Assembly (NCBI GenBank): GCA_937877455.1
Contig: CALFIU010000151.1
Span: 1-39,745 of the forward strand
Length of the DNA: 39,745 nucleotides
Reading direction: 5' to 3'
Source of the DNA: an uncultured Bacteroidales bacterium
Lineage (GTDB): Bacteria > Bacteroidota > Bacteroidia > Bacteroidales > UBA3824
Position 1 is the first letter of the stretch. Each line of letters opens with the position of its first letter. Shown here in pieces: positions 24,403 to 34,400 of this stretch. Below the pieces are notes generated by a model, which saw nothing but the letters and a program-made list of their open reading frames with translations, was not told where the DNA came from and made no database searches. The translations under genes and the position numbers were made by a program.

Positions 24403-26092
24403 AATTGTCGTACATAAGTTGGTAGTCTTTTTTGCGACCTTTAATCCAAAAGTCTTGAGGAATGGCTTTCCAATTGCCAGATGCTTTGGGAGATATGTGG
24501 CGACGTTTTTCTATGTGTTGCATTATTATGTAGCGAAGATCCTTGGAAGTGGCTGCTACAATGCGATTTAATAGTTCAGAATGGGGTATTCCCGCGCCAT
24601 CAGTTAGATGACCTCCGCCACCATTGCCTCTGTAAGAGTTTATTGCTGCCAAGTAATATTTGTCGAGTTCAAAAGGTCTTCCATCAGCAAAACCGCTAAT
24701 TTTTATTTTTTCGCCAGCAGGTTTGGTTAAATCTACGGTGTAGATTATTCCAGCGGCAGACGAATAGTTATAAAATTTGCCTGCTGTTCGGTCGTTGCCT
24801 TTTTGGTCAACTTGAAACAATACAAGGTGGTCTTTCCTATCGCTCATTGTGTTAAACCATGTGGCGTATGAATATTCGAGATAGTCTAAAATTTCTTTTC
24901 CTGAAAGCCGCATAGTATAAAGTAGATTTTCAAATTTATAAAGTTTGAACATATCTCTTACGCATACTATGCCTTTATTTATTTTGCTGTCGAATGTAAG
25001 TGGCGCAGCAAACGATATGTCTGCTCCTGTTTCTTCGAGTTGTATGCTGTGAATTAAATCTACAAATGCCGAATTTCCAAACATAGCATCGCGAGAAGAA
25101 ATTGTGCGTGTAAATTTAGCTATGGGTTTCGATACATATTTTTTTATCATATTTATGTAATCAGCGTAACGGCGCATCATGTCTTTGTCGGGTTCACAGC
25201 TATTCATTTCCATAATTAAACCCGTGATTTTTTTGTCAATTATTTTGTCGCCGTCTTTTTTTATTTGTACCGATGCAACAGCAGCAAGTTTCGCGCTATT
25301 TTTGGGGTCGAGTACTATTACGCGTCCACCTGCTATGTTTTTTACCACTTGGTTACATTCTTGATGGTCGTGTCCTGCAAAGATGAGGTCAAACCCTGGA
25401 ACATTTTGTGCCACAAGGTTTGATGCGTTTTCGTTGAGATAGTCTTTTTCGCTGCGGTTGTTGTAGGTGTTGTCTATTCCCGAATGAAAAAGACCTACTA
25501 TTAAATCTGGATTTTCTTTTTCTTTTACAATTTCAACCCATTTTTTTGCACATTCTACCATGTCGAGAAACTCTATGCCAGTCCATATTTTTTCTGGTAG
25601 CCAAATTGGTATCGATGGTGTTATTAAGCCTATAACTGCTATTTTTATGTTTTTGCGTGTTATTATTGTGTATGGCTTAAAATATGGTTCTTTGGTGTTT
25701 TTGTCAACTGCATTTGCGGCTAACCATGGAAAATTAAATTCTTTTACCAAATTGTCATATACATTGTGTCCAGTTTCTATGTCGTGATTTCCTACGCTTG
25801 CGGCATCGTATTTCATGTAATTCATTACATCGGCGCATATATGTTGTCCATCGTGTTTTTCGTAGTTGGAATAATATACAACGGGCTGACCTTGGAGAAA
25901 ATCGCCATTATCGAGCAAAATTACTTCTTGGCTTTTTACGTTGCGCTGTTCGCGTATGTAGGTATAAACTTGAGCTAATGATGTGTTAAGTGGTTCGTTT
26001 TCAATAAAATCGTATGGAAAAATTGCGCCATGTACATCACCCGTGGCGATGATTTTTATTTTTATTGTTTCTACGGCGTTATTGTTTTCCAT
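24401..26092 (-). CDS. 5'-nucleotidase/cyclic phosphodiesterase-like metallophosphatase
   Basis: A 563-residue two-domain enzyme like UshA/YfkN. The N-terminal calcineurin-type metallophosphatase has ATGDVHG (Asp19, His21), LDNGDFLQG, VGNHDIE and the later FAGHDHQE, giving a complete dinuclear metal site. The C-terminal nucleotidase domain (about 330-530) contains the substrate region FGNSAFVDLIHSIQ and NSYRGNGGGGHL. It would hydrolyse nucleotides or 2',3'-cyclic nucleotides to nucleosides and phosphate. Unusually, there is no signal peptide: it begins MENNNAVETIKIKIIATGD, and the upstream frame is closed by stops. It may therefore be cytoplasmic. It has its own promoter and converges on the receptor gene. 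Confidence 0.88.
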   Translation of the reverse strand: MENNNAVETIKIKIIATGDVHGAIFPYDFIENEPLNTSLAQVYTYIREQRNVKSQEVILLDNGDFLQGQPVVYYSNYEKHDGQHICADVMNYMKYDAASVGNHDIETGHNVYDNLVKEFNFPWLAANAVDKNTKEPYFKPYTIITRKNIKIAVIGLITPSIPIWLPEKIWTGIEFLDMVECAKKWVEIVKEKENPDLIVGLFHSGIDNTYNNRSEKDYLNENASNLVAQNVPGFDLIFAGHDHQECNQVVKNIAGGRVIVLDPKNSAKLAAVASVQIKKDGDKIIDKKITGLIMEMNSCEPDKDMMRRYADYINMIKKYVSKPIAKFTRTISSRDAMFGNSAFVDLIHSIQLEETGADISFAAPLTFDSKINKGIVCVRDMFKLYKFENLLYTMRLSGKEILDYLEYSYATWFNTMSDRKDHLVLFQVDQKGNDRTAGKFYNYSSAAGIIYTVDLTKPAGEKIKISGFADGRPFELDKYYLAAINSYRGNGGGGHLTDGAGIPHSELLNRIVAATSKDLRYIIMQHIEKRRHISPKASGNWKAIPQDFWIKGRKKDYQLMYDN

Positions 26093-26165
26093 TATTATTT
26101 ATTTTATTGATAATTAATTTTTTATGTTGAAATTTATCTTATTTTATTTTTAAATTTTCTGAAAA

Positions 26166-26194
26166 CAAAATTATAAAAAATGTATATATTGCAA
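26166..26194 (-). promoter_or_regulatory. promoter of the 5'-nucleotidase-like gene
   Basis: On the minus strand: TTG (26194-26192), 18-nt spacer, TAATTTTG (26173-26166). The spacer is one shorter than typical; the leader to the ATG at 26092 is about 65 nt. Confidence 0.5.
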
Positions 26195-26234
26195 AAAATT
26201 ATGCTTTTTATGTATGATTTTTTTTGTAAAGATA

Positions 26235-29021
26235 TTATAGTTGGTTTTGAAAACCCTCGTATAATATGTTGCAAATTTTTTTTCTTATTTTTAATGTATT
26301 TATTTTTGTGTTGGTTGATGTTGGATATACTCTGTTGCTAAGAAAAACTATAATAATTTTTTTCTGTGGGTCTGTCCAAAGGCAGGTGCCAGTAAATCCT
26401 GTGTGTCCAAAAGTGTTTGTAGATGCTTTGTCGGCAGTGTATGCGTTTGGTGCAAGGTCGAATCCGAGAGCTCTTCCGAGATTTTGTTGACGTTGAGTAA
26501 AAAATGCAATGGAGGCACTATCGAGATAACGTTTTCCGCCGTATTGTCCACCGTTTAGTATCATTTGAAAAAGTATTCCGAGGTCGTTGGCGTTTGAAAA
26601 AAGACCTGCGTTGCCAGCAACTCCTCCGAGAAGTGCGGCTGTTGGGTCGTGAACATCGCCTTGTATTATTTCGTTTGTCCAAAAACAACGTTCGGTTGGT
26701 GCTATTCTTTGTTTTTCAAAATATTTGTATGGTGTGTAGCAAGTGGTGTACATTCCCATTGGACGGTAAATTTTGTTTATCAAAAAACTATCTGTGGGGC
26801 AACTGAGTAATGTGTCTTCGGCACGTTGTAGCAATACCATGTTAACATCGCTATATACATATTTTTTGGTTTCGGACACAGGAAGTCGCTTGGTGTTTGT
26901 TTCTAATGTGTCGTGTTCTGAATTTTTTAGCCAAAGATTTTCTCGAACGCGTGTTTGGGCTGTACTATCTTTTTGTGTTGAGAAATAATAGTCAAATGCT
27001 TGTTTTTCAAGGTCTGCTTTTTTTATGGTGTCTATGTTAATGCCTTGTTTTTTTAATAATTTTTTATAACTTGTTTTGTATGCAACCAAATAATATAGAG
27101 GAAGAGATGGTTTTATTCCGCTACGGTGTTCAAGTAGTTGTCTTATAGTTACATCGTAGATTGTGGTTTCTGGTATTTTTCTGTTAACAATTAAGGTGTC
27201 GTAAAGAAGTTTTCCTTTTTCTACTCTTGGTAGAATGGCAGTGTCTCCAGGTAGGTTAGACCAGTCTATTTCTGGGTTTTTAAAACAACTACCAAGTGTT
27301 TGGTTCATATCGAGTTGTTTGTTGCCATGCAGATAGATTGCTGCTATTGTTGGAGCGCATATTTTTGTTAACGATGCAATGTCGTATAAATCGGAGTTTT
27401 CGACGGCATGGCTTATTGAATCGTATGTAAAATGTCCAAAACTGCGATTGCAGAACACTTTTCCATCTATTGCGGCATAAATTTGGCATCCGGGAAAACA
27501 ACAAGAATCTATTGCATTGTTTATCAAAATGTTGAGGCTGTCAAGGTATTTGGGATTAAAACCAACTTCTTCGGGGTTGTAATATCCAATTCGGTTTGGT
27601 GTTAAGGTTATTGCGTTGTTTTCTGGAAATTTTCTAAAACCTTGCATTGGAAATACGCCAGAGCACGGCATTCCACCAAATAGTATTTGTGCCAAACAAT
27701 CACCTGTTTGTTCGCCATCGTCGTATGTTTGTATTAACGATGAAACATTTAGGTTGCTTATGTTGTAAATATCGCCTGTATTAACAACGCATTTGTCGGC
27801 GTTGGCGAAAATTTGATTTATTAGTTTTATTGTGTAAGGGTTGTCAATTATGCCTGTTAAAATAAGTATTAGAGGTTTGGAATGTTTTTGCATTAGTTGT
27901 TCGTGTATTTTTTCATATTCGTTTTTTATCAATGTAAATTTTACATTGTTGCAATAACATTTTATGCGGTTTTGAAGTTGAGGTATTTCTTTTTCTCCTA
28001 TTTGTATTATTTCTATTTCTGATAGAGATTTTATTGGTAAAAAATGGTATTTGTCGCAAAGGCAAGAAATGGACTTTTGAGTAAACTTTCTTACTAATAA
28101 ATTGTTATCGTATTTGTTTGTTTTTGTAATTGTATTTTGGGTGTTTTGTTGCCAATATTTTAGTCTTAAAATACGTTTTATTTTGTTATATGCGGCGAGT
28201 CTTGTTTTGCGATGGCCTTTGAGTAATTTTTTGGTTGCACGGATAAATTCTGCTGGTTGTAATGTGCTTACTATCAAATCGTTGTTTGATTTTATTGCTA
28301 ATTGTAAATCTTCTATTGTTTCTACATAATAAGTTGTTAATCCGTTGAAATTTTTTATTTTAGGGTCATAATTTGTTGATATTGCAATAGCACCGTTTGC
28401 ATTAGCTTCGGCAAAAATGTTTTTGGCGGAGTGGGGCAGGGGTGGGGTTTGGTCAATAAAAGTGCTGATATTTTTTTGTTCAAATGCTTTTATTAAATTG
28501 TTAGAAAATTTTAGTTTGTTATAAAAAAATGTTGTATCAAAATTGTCTTGTTCTTGTATAAAATCTTTGAAAAGCCCACAAACGAAATTTATGCCTGTTG
28601 ATGCTATTGTGTCGGAAAATTTTTGTGTAAAAATATCAATAAGTTGGTTGTCTTTTGTGGCTTTTGCTGCTAATATGTTGGTGTATATTGGTAGGTTTTT
28701 AAAAGGGTATGAAATGTCAGCTATACAAAAAACTGGTGTTGAAGCTTTTTGTTTATAGTTTTTTACTTTTTGTTTTAATAAATGCAAACTATCTTCGCAA
28801 AAAATTGCACCAGAAGGAATGTAGCCACTTGTTGGAAGAATTTTTTTTCGTGCATCGAAAATATATAATTGCAAAATTTTTTCTTCAAATGTCATTGTGT
28901 TAAATGCGGAGTCGGCTTGATGACATTCTTGGTTGAAAAAGTTTTGTTCGCGTGTTTGTGCATGTGCAATGCATAATATTATTGTTAACGCTAAAAATGT
29001 AGCGAAAAATTTTTTACACAT
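26235..29021 (-). CDS. degenerate GH3 domain fused to a serine beta-lactamase/PBP4-like domain
   Basis: A 928-residue exported protein (signal MCKKFFATFLALTIILCIAHAQ). Bacteroidetes carry NagZ-type GH3 N-acetylglucosaminidase/beta-lactamase-fold fusions of about 1000 residues; this one has the same layout. The GH3 half (about 30-470) begins NTMTFEEKILQLYIFD and ends with GDCLAQILFGGMPCSGVFP, but the KHFPGHGDT loop and the catalytic Asp region are not recognisable, so the glycosidase is probably dead. The C-terminal half (about 480-925) has an intact serine hydrolase set: IASLTK (Ser550, Lys553), YSDVN (Tyr723) and GHTG (His873). It probably acts on peptidoglycan peptides in the periplasm. It follows queA by 30 nt. 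Confidence 0.8.
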   Translation of the reverse strand: MCKKFFATFLALTIILCIAHAQTREQNFFNQECHQADSAFNTMTFEEKILQLYIFDARKKILPTSGYIPSGAIFCEDSLHLLKQKVKNYKQKASTPVFCIADISYPFKNLPIYTNILAAKATKDNQLIDIFTQKFSDTIASTGINFVCGLFKDFIQEQDNFDTTFFYNKLKFSNNLIKAFEQKNISTFIDQTPPLPHSAKNIFAEANANGAIAISTNYDPKIKNFNGLTTYYVETIEDLQLAIKSNNDLIVSTLQPAEFIRATKKLLKGHRKTRLAAYNKIKRILRLKYWQQNTQNTITKTNKYDNNLLVRKFTQKSISCLCDKYHFLPIKSLSEIEIIQIGEKEIPQLQNRIKCYCNNVKFTLIKNEYEKIHEQLMQKHSKPLILILTGIIDNPYTIKLINQIFANADKCVVNTGDIYNISNLNVSSLIQTYDDGEQTGDCLAQILFGGMPCSGVFPMQGFRKFPENNAITLTPNRIGYYNPEEVGFNPKYLDSLNILINNAIDSCCFPGCQIYAAIDGKVFCNRSFGHFTYDSISHAVENSDLYDIASLTKICAPTIAAIYLHGNKQLDMNQTLGSCFKNPEIDWSNLPGDTAILPRVEKGKLLYDTLIVNRKIPETTIYDVTIRQLLEHRSGIKPSLPLYYLVAYKTSYKKLLKKQGINIDTIKKADLEKQAFDYYFSTQKDSTAQTRVRENLWLKNSEHDTLETNTKRLPVSETKKYVYSDVNMVLLQRAEDTLLSCPTDSFLINKIYRPMGMYTTCYTPYKYFEKQRIAPTERCFWTNEIIQGDVHDPTAALLGGVAGNAGLFSNANDLGILFQMILNGGQYGGKRYLDSASIAFFTQRQQNLGRALGFDLAPNAYTADKASTNTFGHTGFTGTCLWTDPQKKIIIVFLSNRVYPTSTNTKINTLKIRKKICNILYEGFQNQL

Positions 29022-29051
29022 TTTTTTATGTTGTTTATTTTATGTTTGTTG

Positions 29052-30254
29052 TCAGTTGTTTATTACTTTTAACAAACTGCCATCGCCATAACTAAGAAAT
29101 CTAAAATCGTTGTCTAAGGCGTAGTTGTAGATTTCTTTCCATTTGTTGCCAATTGCTGCCGATACGAGTAGTAGCAATGTGCTTTGTGGTTGGTGAAAAT
29201 TGGTGATTATGTCGGATACTATTTTATATTTGTAACCAGGGCAAATCATAATTCCTGTCGAGGCTTTTAAATTTTCTTGTTTTGTATCTTCTAAATGTTT
29301 GATAATAGCAGATATAGATTGACTTGGAGTTATTTGGCTGTCGAGTTCGTAACATTCCCATTGGTTGAGGAAATTGGTAGTTTGTCCATTTATTAATTTT
29401 ACACCGAGCCAATGCAAACTTTCTAAGGTTCTAACAGATGTTGTGCCAACGGCTGTGATTTTTCCTTGATGGTTGATAAGTTGTTTTAACAAGTTGAGCG
29501 AAACGCTGAAAAACTCTTTGTGCATGGTATGTTCTCCAATAGTTTCGGTTTTTACGGGTTTGAAAGTTCCTGCACCAACATGTAGTGTTATGTTGGCTTT
29601 TTGCATTGCTAATTTGTTGAGAAGTTCGGATGTAAAGTGCAAACCAGCAGTAGGTGCGGCAACAGAACCTTTGTATTTTGAATATACTGTTTGATAGTCG
29701 GTATTGTCGGATTCTTCGGCCTTTCTATTTAGATATGGTGGTATTGGAATTGCACCAAAGGCATCTATTATTTCTGAAAATGAAAATTCTCCGTCCCAAC
29801 TAAATTTAGTAATAATTTCACCACCGTTGGTTTCCAATTTTTCGGCTTGTAATGTTACAATGGTATTTTTTATGGGAATTTGACGTGTAAGGTTAAAGTT
29901 TTTCCATCTTTTGAGGTTTCCTGCCAAACAATGCCAATTGCAAGTTTTTTTTGCTGCAAAATTAGAATCATAGTCGGCAGGCAATTGTGGTTCAAGACAG
30001 AAAATTTCTATCTTTGCGCCGTTTGGCGTGAAAAATTCAAGGCGCGCTGGAATAACTTTTGTGTTGTTTACCACCAACAAACCGACTTTGTTGAGGTAGT
30101 TGCCTATGTTTTCAAATGTATCTTGTATTATGTTGTTTCCGTTGTAAATTAGTAGTTTGCATTTGTCGCGTTCTTTTAACGGAAATTTCGCTATTTTATC
30201 GTCTGGTAGTTGATAGTCGAAATCAGATATTTTTATATTTTTGGGGTCTATCAT
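29052..30254 (-). CDS. queA: S-adenosylmethionine:tRNA ribosyltransferase-isomerase
   Basis: QueA transfers the ribosyl part of SAM to 7-aminomethyl-7-deazaguanine in tRNA, giving epoxyqueuosine. The 400 residues start with ISDFDYQLPDDKIAKFPLKERD. Later motifs are NNTKVIPARLEF, SVAAPTAGLHFT, ITLHVGAGTFKPVKTE and MHKEFF, then NFHQPQSTLLLLVSAA, all diagnostic. It is slightly longer than the usual 340-360, as in other Bacteroidetes. It is the first gene of a likely operon with the GH3/beta-lactamase fusion. A minus-strand -7 candidate (CAAAATTA, plus strand 30277-30284) lies 23 nt upstream. Confidence 0.95.
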   Translation of the reverse strand: MIDPKNIKISDFDYQLPDDKIAKFPLKERDKCKLLIYNGNNIIQDTFENIGNYLNKVGLLVVNNTKVIPARLEFFTPNGAKIEIFCLEPQLPADYDSNFAAKKTCNWHCLAGNLKRWKNFNLTRQIPIKNTIVTLQAEKLETNGGEIITKFSWDGEFSFSEIIDAFGAIPIPPYLNRKAEESDNTDYQTVYSKYKGSVAAPTAGLHFTSELLNKLAMQKANITLHVGAGTFKPVKTETIGEHTMHKEFFSVSLNLLKQLINHQGKITAVGTTSVRTLESLHWLGVKLINGQTTNFLNQWECYELDSQITPSQSISAIIKHLEDTKQENLKASTGIMICPGYKYKIVSDIITNFHQPQSTLLLLVSAAIGNKWKEIYNYALDNDFRFLSYGDGSLLKVINN

Positions 30255-30276
30255 TTTTTTCTATTTTTTTTGTCTG

Positions 30277-30294
30277 CAAAATTAATTAACTTTG
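30277..30294. promoter_or_regulatory. divergent -7 elements between queA and the Smr gene
   Basis: CAAAATTA (30277-30284), reading TAATTTTG on the minus strand, serves queA. TAACTTTG (30287-30294) on the plus strand serves the gene at 30317. Both match the -7 consensus and lie 2 nt apart; matching -33 boxes were not found. Confidence 0.45.
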
Positions 30295-30316
30295 GCGCAT
30301 AAAAAAACATACGGTT

Positions 30317-31408
30317 ATGAAATTTAAAATTGGAGATAAAGTAAAATTTTTGAATGATAGTGGTGGCGGTGTTGTAACCACTATAATAGATTCTCGAAAG
30401 GTTGGTGTGCTATCTGAAGATGGATTTGTTATTCCAACGCTTGTAAATGAGCTTATTTTTGATGGAAACAACGATTTTTTTCCAAACGATAGCGATGACA
30501 AAACAAGAGATAAGGTTGTTGTAAAAAATAAAAAGAAACCTATTGAACCGCAAGATGAAGTGCCTATTGCTCCGACATTTGAAAAAATTTCTTTTGACGA
30601 TGATGATTACGAAAAACCAGATGATACTATTGATATTTATTTGGGTTTTGTACCTTTGATAGCAAATAAGCCAACAGAATCGGACTTGGAAGTTTATCTT
30701 ATCAACGATAGCAACTATAATGTTACCTTTAATTATATGAAACCATTTTCGGGATTGTATAATACCATAATTGGAGCTATCGCACCAAATACTAAGGAGA
30801 TTATTGATACAATTAATCGTCACGACATCAACGATTTAGGAAAGTTAAATTTTCAATTTTTGTTTTCAAAGAGTAAGCCACATGCTTTGCGAAGCCCACA
30901 GGAAGCAGAACTTAAAATTCATCCTCCAAAATTTTTTATTGAAACGAGTTATAAGGAAAATGATTTTTTCGATGAGCATGCTATTGTTTTCCCATTGTTG
31001 GAAGAAAATTCTATGTCGAAAGCAATAAAAAACCTTACTTATAATTATGATAAGGGTGGAGAACATGTTGTTTCAAAAAAGGATGTTACCGAAAATAAAA
31101 AACATGGAACAAAGCATCACAACGAAAAAATTGTTGTTGATTTGCATATTCAGGAACTTCTTGATGATGAACGCGGACTTACACCACATGAGATGTTTGA
31201 AATACAGATGAAAAAGTTTCGCGAAGAAATGACTTCTGCGATAAAAAATCCCTACGCCAAAAGAATTATTTTTATTCATGGGCGAGGAAATGGGGTTTTG
31301 AAAGAAGAAATAAGGCGAGAACTTTCTCGAAAATTTCCAAAGTATCAATATCAAGATGCTTCGTTTGAAGAGTACGGTTTTGGCGCAACTATGGTGTTGT
31401 TAAAGTAA
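30317..31408 (+). CDS. DUF2027 and Smr domain protein
   Basis: A 363-residue cytoplasmic protein. The N-terminal part (1-60, KFKIGDKVKFLNDSGGGVVT) is a small beta-barrel-like segment, followed by an acidic/charged linker and a DUF2027 region (about 100-250). The C-terminal Smr domain (about 275-363) shows VVDLHIQELLDDERGLTP, then IIFIHGRGNGVLKEEIRREL and GATMVLLK at the end. The DLHxxE and HGxG motifs are those of MutS2-type Smr endonuclease domains. No MutS ATPase is present. Likely DNA- or RNA-binding nuclease activity; the role is unproven. Confidence 0.9.
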   Translation: MKFKIGDKVKFLNDSGGGVVTTIIDSRKVGVLSEDGFVIPTLVNELIFDGNNDFFPNDSDDKTRDKVVVKNKKKPIEPQDEVPIAPTFEKISFDDDDYEKPDDTIDIYLGFVPLIANKPTESDLEVYLINDSNYNVTFNYMKPFSGLYNTIIGAIAPNTKEIIDTINRHDINDLGKLNFQFLFSKSKPHALRSPQEAELKIHPPKFFIETSYKENDFFDEHAIVFPLLEENSMSKAIKNLTYNYDKGGEHVVSKKDVTENKKHGTKHHNEKIVVDLHIQELLDDERGLTPHEMFEIQMKKFREEMTSAIKNPYAKRIIFIHGRGNGVLKEEIRRELSRKFPKYQYQDASFEEYGFGATMVLLK

Positions 31409-31426
31409 AACTTATAGTTTTAATAC

Positions 31427-31467
31427 AAAAAAACGTCGTCCAAAAATATTGGATGACGTTTTTTTTG
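31427..31467. terminator. bidirectional terminator, Smr gene / TPR-CHAT gene
   Basis: AACGTCGTCC (31432-31441) pairs with GGATGACGTT (31451-31460) with one G-U, loop of 9, flanked by A's upstream and T's downstream. It ends both converging genes. Confidence 0.88.
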
Positions 31468-31479
31468 TGAATTATATTT

Positions 31480-34400
31480 TTATTCACCTATAATTACAAA
31501 TGGCGACCAAAAATATGGATGAGCAAATTTGCCTTCGTTTATCATTTTTAGTTTTGCGTTGTAAAGGTTTTCGCTAAAACTTATGTTGTCGCGTTTGGCT
31601 TTTTTGTTAATATTGTCATAAAAATTTGTCATCAAAACAGCTGTGCTTGCATCGCTTACTTGCCAAAAAGATGCAATTATGTTTTTTGCACCAGCGTAAA
31701 GCAATGCACGCCCAAGACCTATTACGCCTTCGCCTTTGATTATTTTTCCAAGTCCAGTTTCGCATGCCGATAATATAATTAAGTCGGCATTGAGTTTAAG
31801 ATTATAAATTTCACCGCTGTATAGCATACCATCTTCTTTTTTGGTGGTATCTTGCGATAGAAATAATCCGCTAAGTTCTGGGTTTTCGGTGTTTACAGTG
31901 CCGTGGGTGGCTATGTGTATTATTTTATATTGTTTAAGGTCAATGTTTTTTATGTTTGTTTCGTCGGCATCTTTTCTAATAAGCATTTTGGTTATTATTT
32001 TTTGTTCGCCGAGGTGTTTTGCAATTTCTGATATTTCGTTTAGAGTTTCGGGAATTGGTGGCACTTGATTATCTTTAAAATATGTGGTATTAGCAGCATC
32101 AAAAACAGGTGCAATACCGAGCCATTGAAACTTGTCTAAATTTACAGGTTCTTTGTATCTTGCTATTGTTAAAAAAGCTGAATAATTGTAACTGATGTTA
32201 TATTTTTTTATAAGAAATGGATAATCTTTAAAGTTTTTGAGTTCACCAACATAGTCGTCTGTTAACATAGCTTCAAATGGCACAATACTTAAAATACCGT
32301 CTGGAATTATTGTAATGTTGACAGTGTTTTTGGGTAGATTTTGAGGAAAAAATATTTGATAAATTTCGTGAGCAATGTTTTTGTAGTTTTCAAAACTTTC
32401 TATGTTATAATCAGTTATAGCTTCGCGCCATTCTTTTATCATTGTAACAAAATTGTCGGGTTTTTGCGAGGCTAAAATAGAGTAGGTGTATTTGGTAGCT
32501 GAAATGCTGTATATGTATTTGGTACCAGTAAAATAACTTACTAATGCAGTATTTTCTGGTATTAGAGCTTGAACATCGTTGAGATTTATAAATTTGTTGG
32601 AATACTTTTGGTTATAGTATTCGGGATAGTCGGTTTCAAAGTTTTTTATAAGAGTGCGATATTGATTTTCGTATTCAAACAATTGGTTGCGATGTTTTGT
32701 TTGTTGTGAAGGGTCGTCGTCTTCGGCGATTTGTTTTTTGTAATAAGCCATTTTTTCAGACAAAAACTTCTCTTTTTCTATCAATTGTTTAGGAATGCCA
32801 GCAAAATTCTGCGCTTTTGCACCCGCCATTGCCTCCAATAGTGTTCCCGCTTTGCTTTTTTCTGAAAAATAGAATGCGTCGGAGCATGATTTGAAATCTC
32901 TATCTATTTCATAAATTTTTGCGGCTGCATAAATTCCGTTTTCATATACGTCAACCGATATTGAACTCAACAAAAGTTTGTCGTTTTCTGATACAATAGA
33001 TTTTCTTAGGTCGTCGATAATAGAATCGGTAAGATAAACACATTCTACAACATTGTGCAATAGTTCGGCATCTTGTATTGCATCGTAATATTGGAGCGTG
33101 GCAGCAGCTTTGTTTTTAAGAGAGCCAATAAGTTTTATGCCGTTTTTGTATGTTGAAAATTTTGGGTTTGCAAAAATATTTTCTTGTGGGCTGTTAAATT
33201 CTGGCATGTTGGCCTCAATACTTTTTTTATAAAATTTTATAGTCTCTCGAAATTCATTTTTTTCAAAATATGCTGATGCTATGTTTGCGTATGGCTCAAC
33301 AAGTTTTACCGAGCGACTACCGTAATTGGTTTCGTAAATTTGTATTGCGGCTTGTAGGTTGAAAATTGCATTGTCGTAATCTTTGTTTTTCATGTCGATG
33401 AGGGCGATGTTGTTGTTAATAGCTGCAATATCTGGGTGCATATCTCCATAAACCGCCGAAATAGATTCTATGGCTTTGGTGTAATATTCTTTGGCGGTTT
33501 CGTCATCGCCATCGTTAAAGTAAATTTGCGCTAAATTGTTGTAAATTCCACCAAGATCGGGATGTTTTTTTCCATAGTTTTTTGCAATTATGTTGCCTGC
33601 TTTTTGAAAATAGTTTACTGCATCGTCATATTTTCCCTGTTCTTTTAGTAAAATGGCAAGTTTACTATAATCGCTAACGGTATTAATGTTATTTTCTCCA
33701 AAGTTTGCTTTTTTTATTTCAAGCGATTTGTTGATGTACGATTCGGCTATATTGTATTCACCTTTGCTTGTGTAGGCATCGCAATAGCCGCTATATATAT
33801 CTGCAAGTTGTAAAATAAAACGTCCGTCGCCTTGTGGAATAATTGATTCGGCTTCTTTATATATTGCAATTGCATCATCATAACGTCCTGAATATGTTGA
33901 TATTAGTGCTAAATTTATGTCAACATTTATTAAGTTTGGAGTTTTTTCGCCTTCTTTTTTTATAAATATTTGTTTAGCTTTGTTAAAAAAGTTTTCGGCT
34001 TTTGTGTATTCATATTTTTGTGAATAAGCTGTTCCTATGTTAGCGTATGCTTGCGCTGCTTGTACGCTTTCTGCACCAAATTGTGTGCTGTCAGATTTTA
34101 ATGCTTTTTCAAAATAATCAAGGCTTTCGTCGGGTTTGCCATACATTGCGCTTATTCTGCCAAGACTGGTATAGCATGCCGAAATTAGTTGTGCATCAAA
34201 TAATTGAGGGTCTTTTGTTTGTTCCAAAATATTGTTAAGTGTTGTTTGGGCATATTTTAGGTCGCCAGTGCGAATAAGAAGTACGGAATTTTGATAACGT
34301 ATCTTTAATACGTTTGTTTTCATATTAAGATTTTCGAAGATAGTGGCAGCTTCTTCGTAAAGTTCGTTTGCAGCGGGCCAATTGCCTTGTTGTTCTGCCT

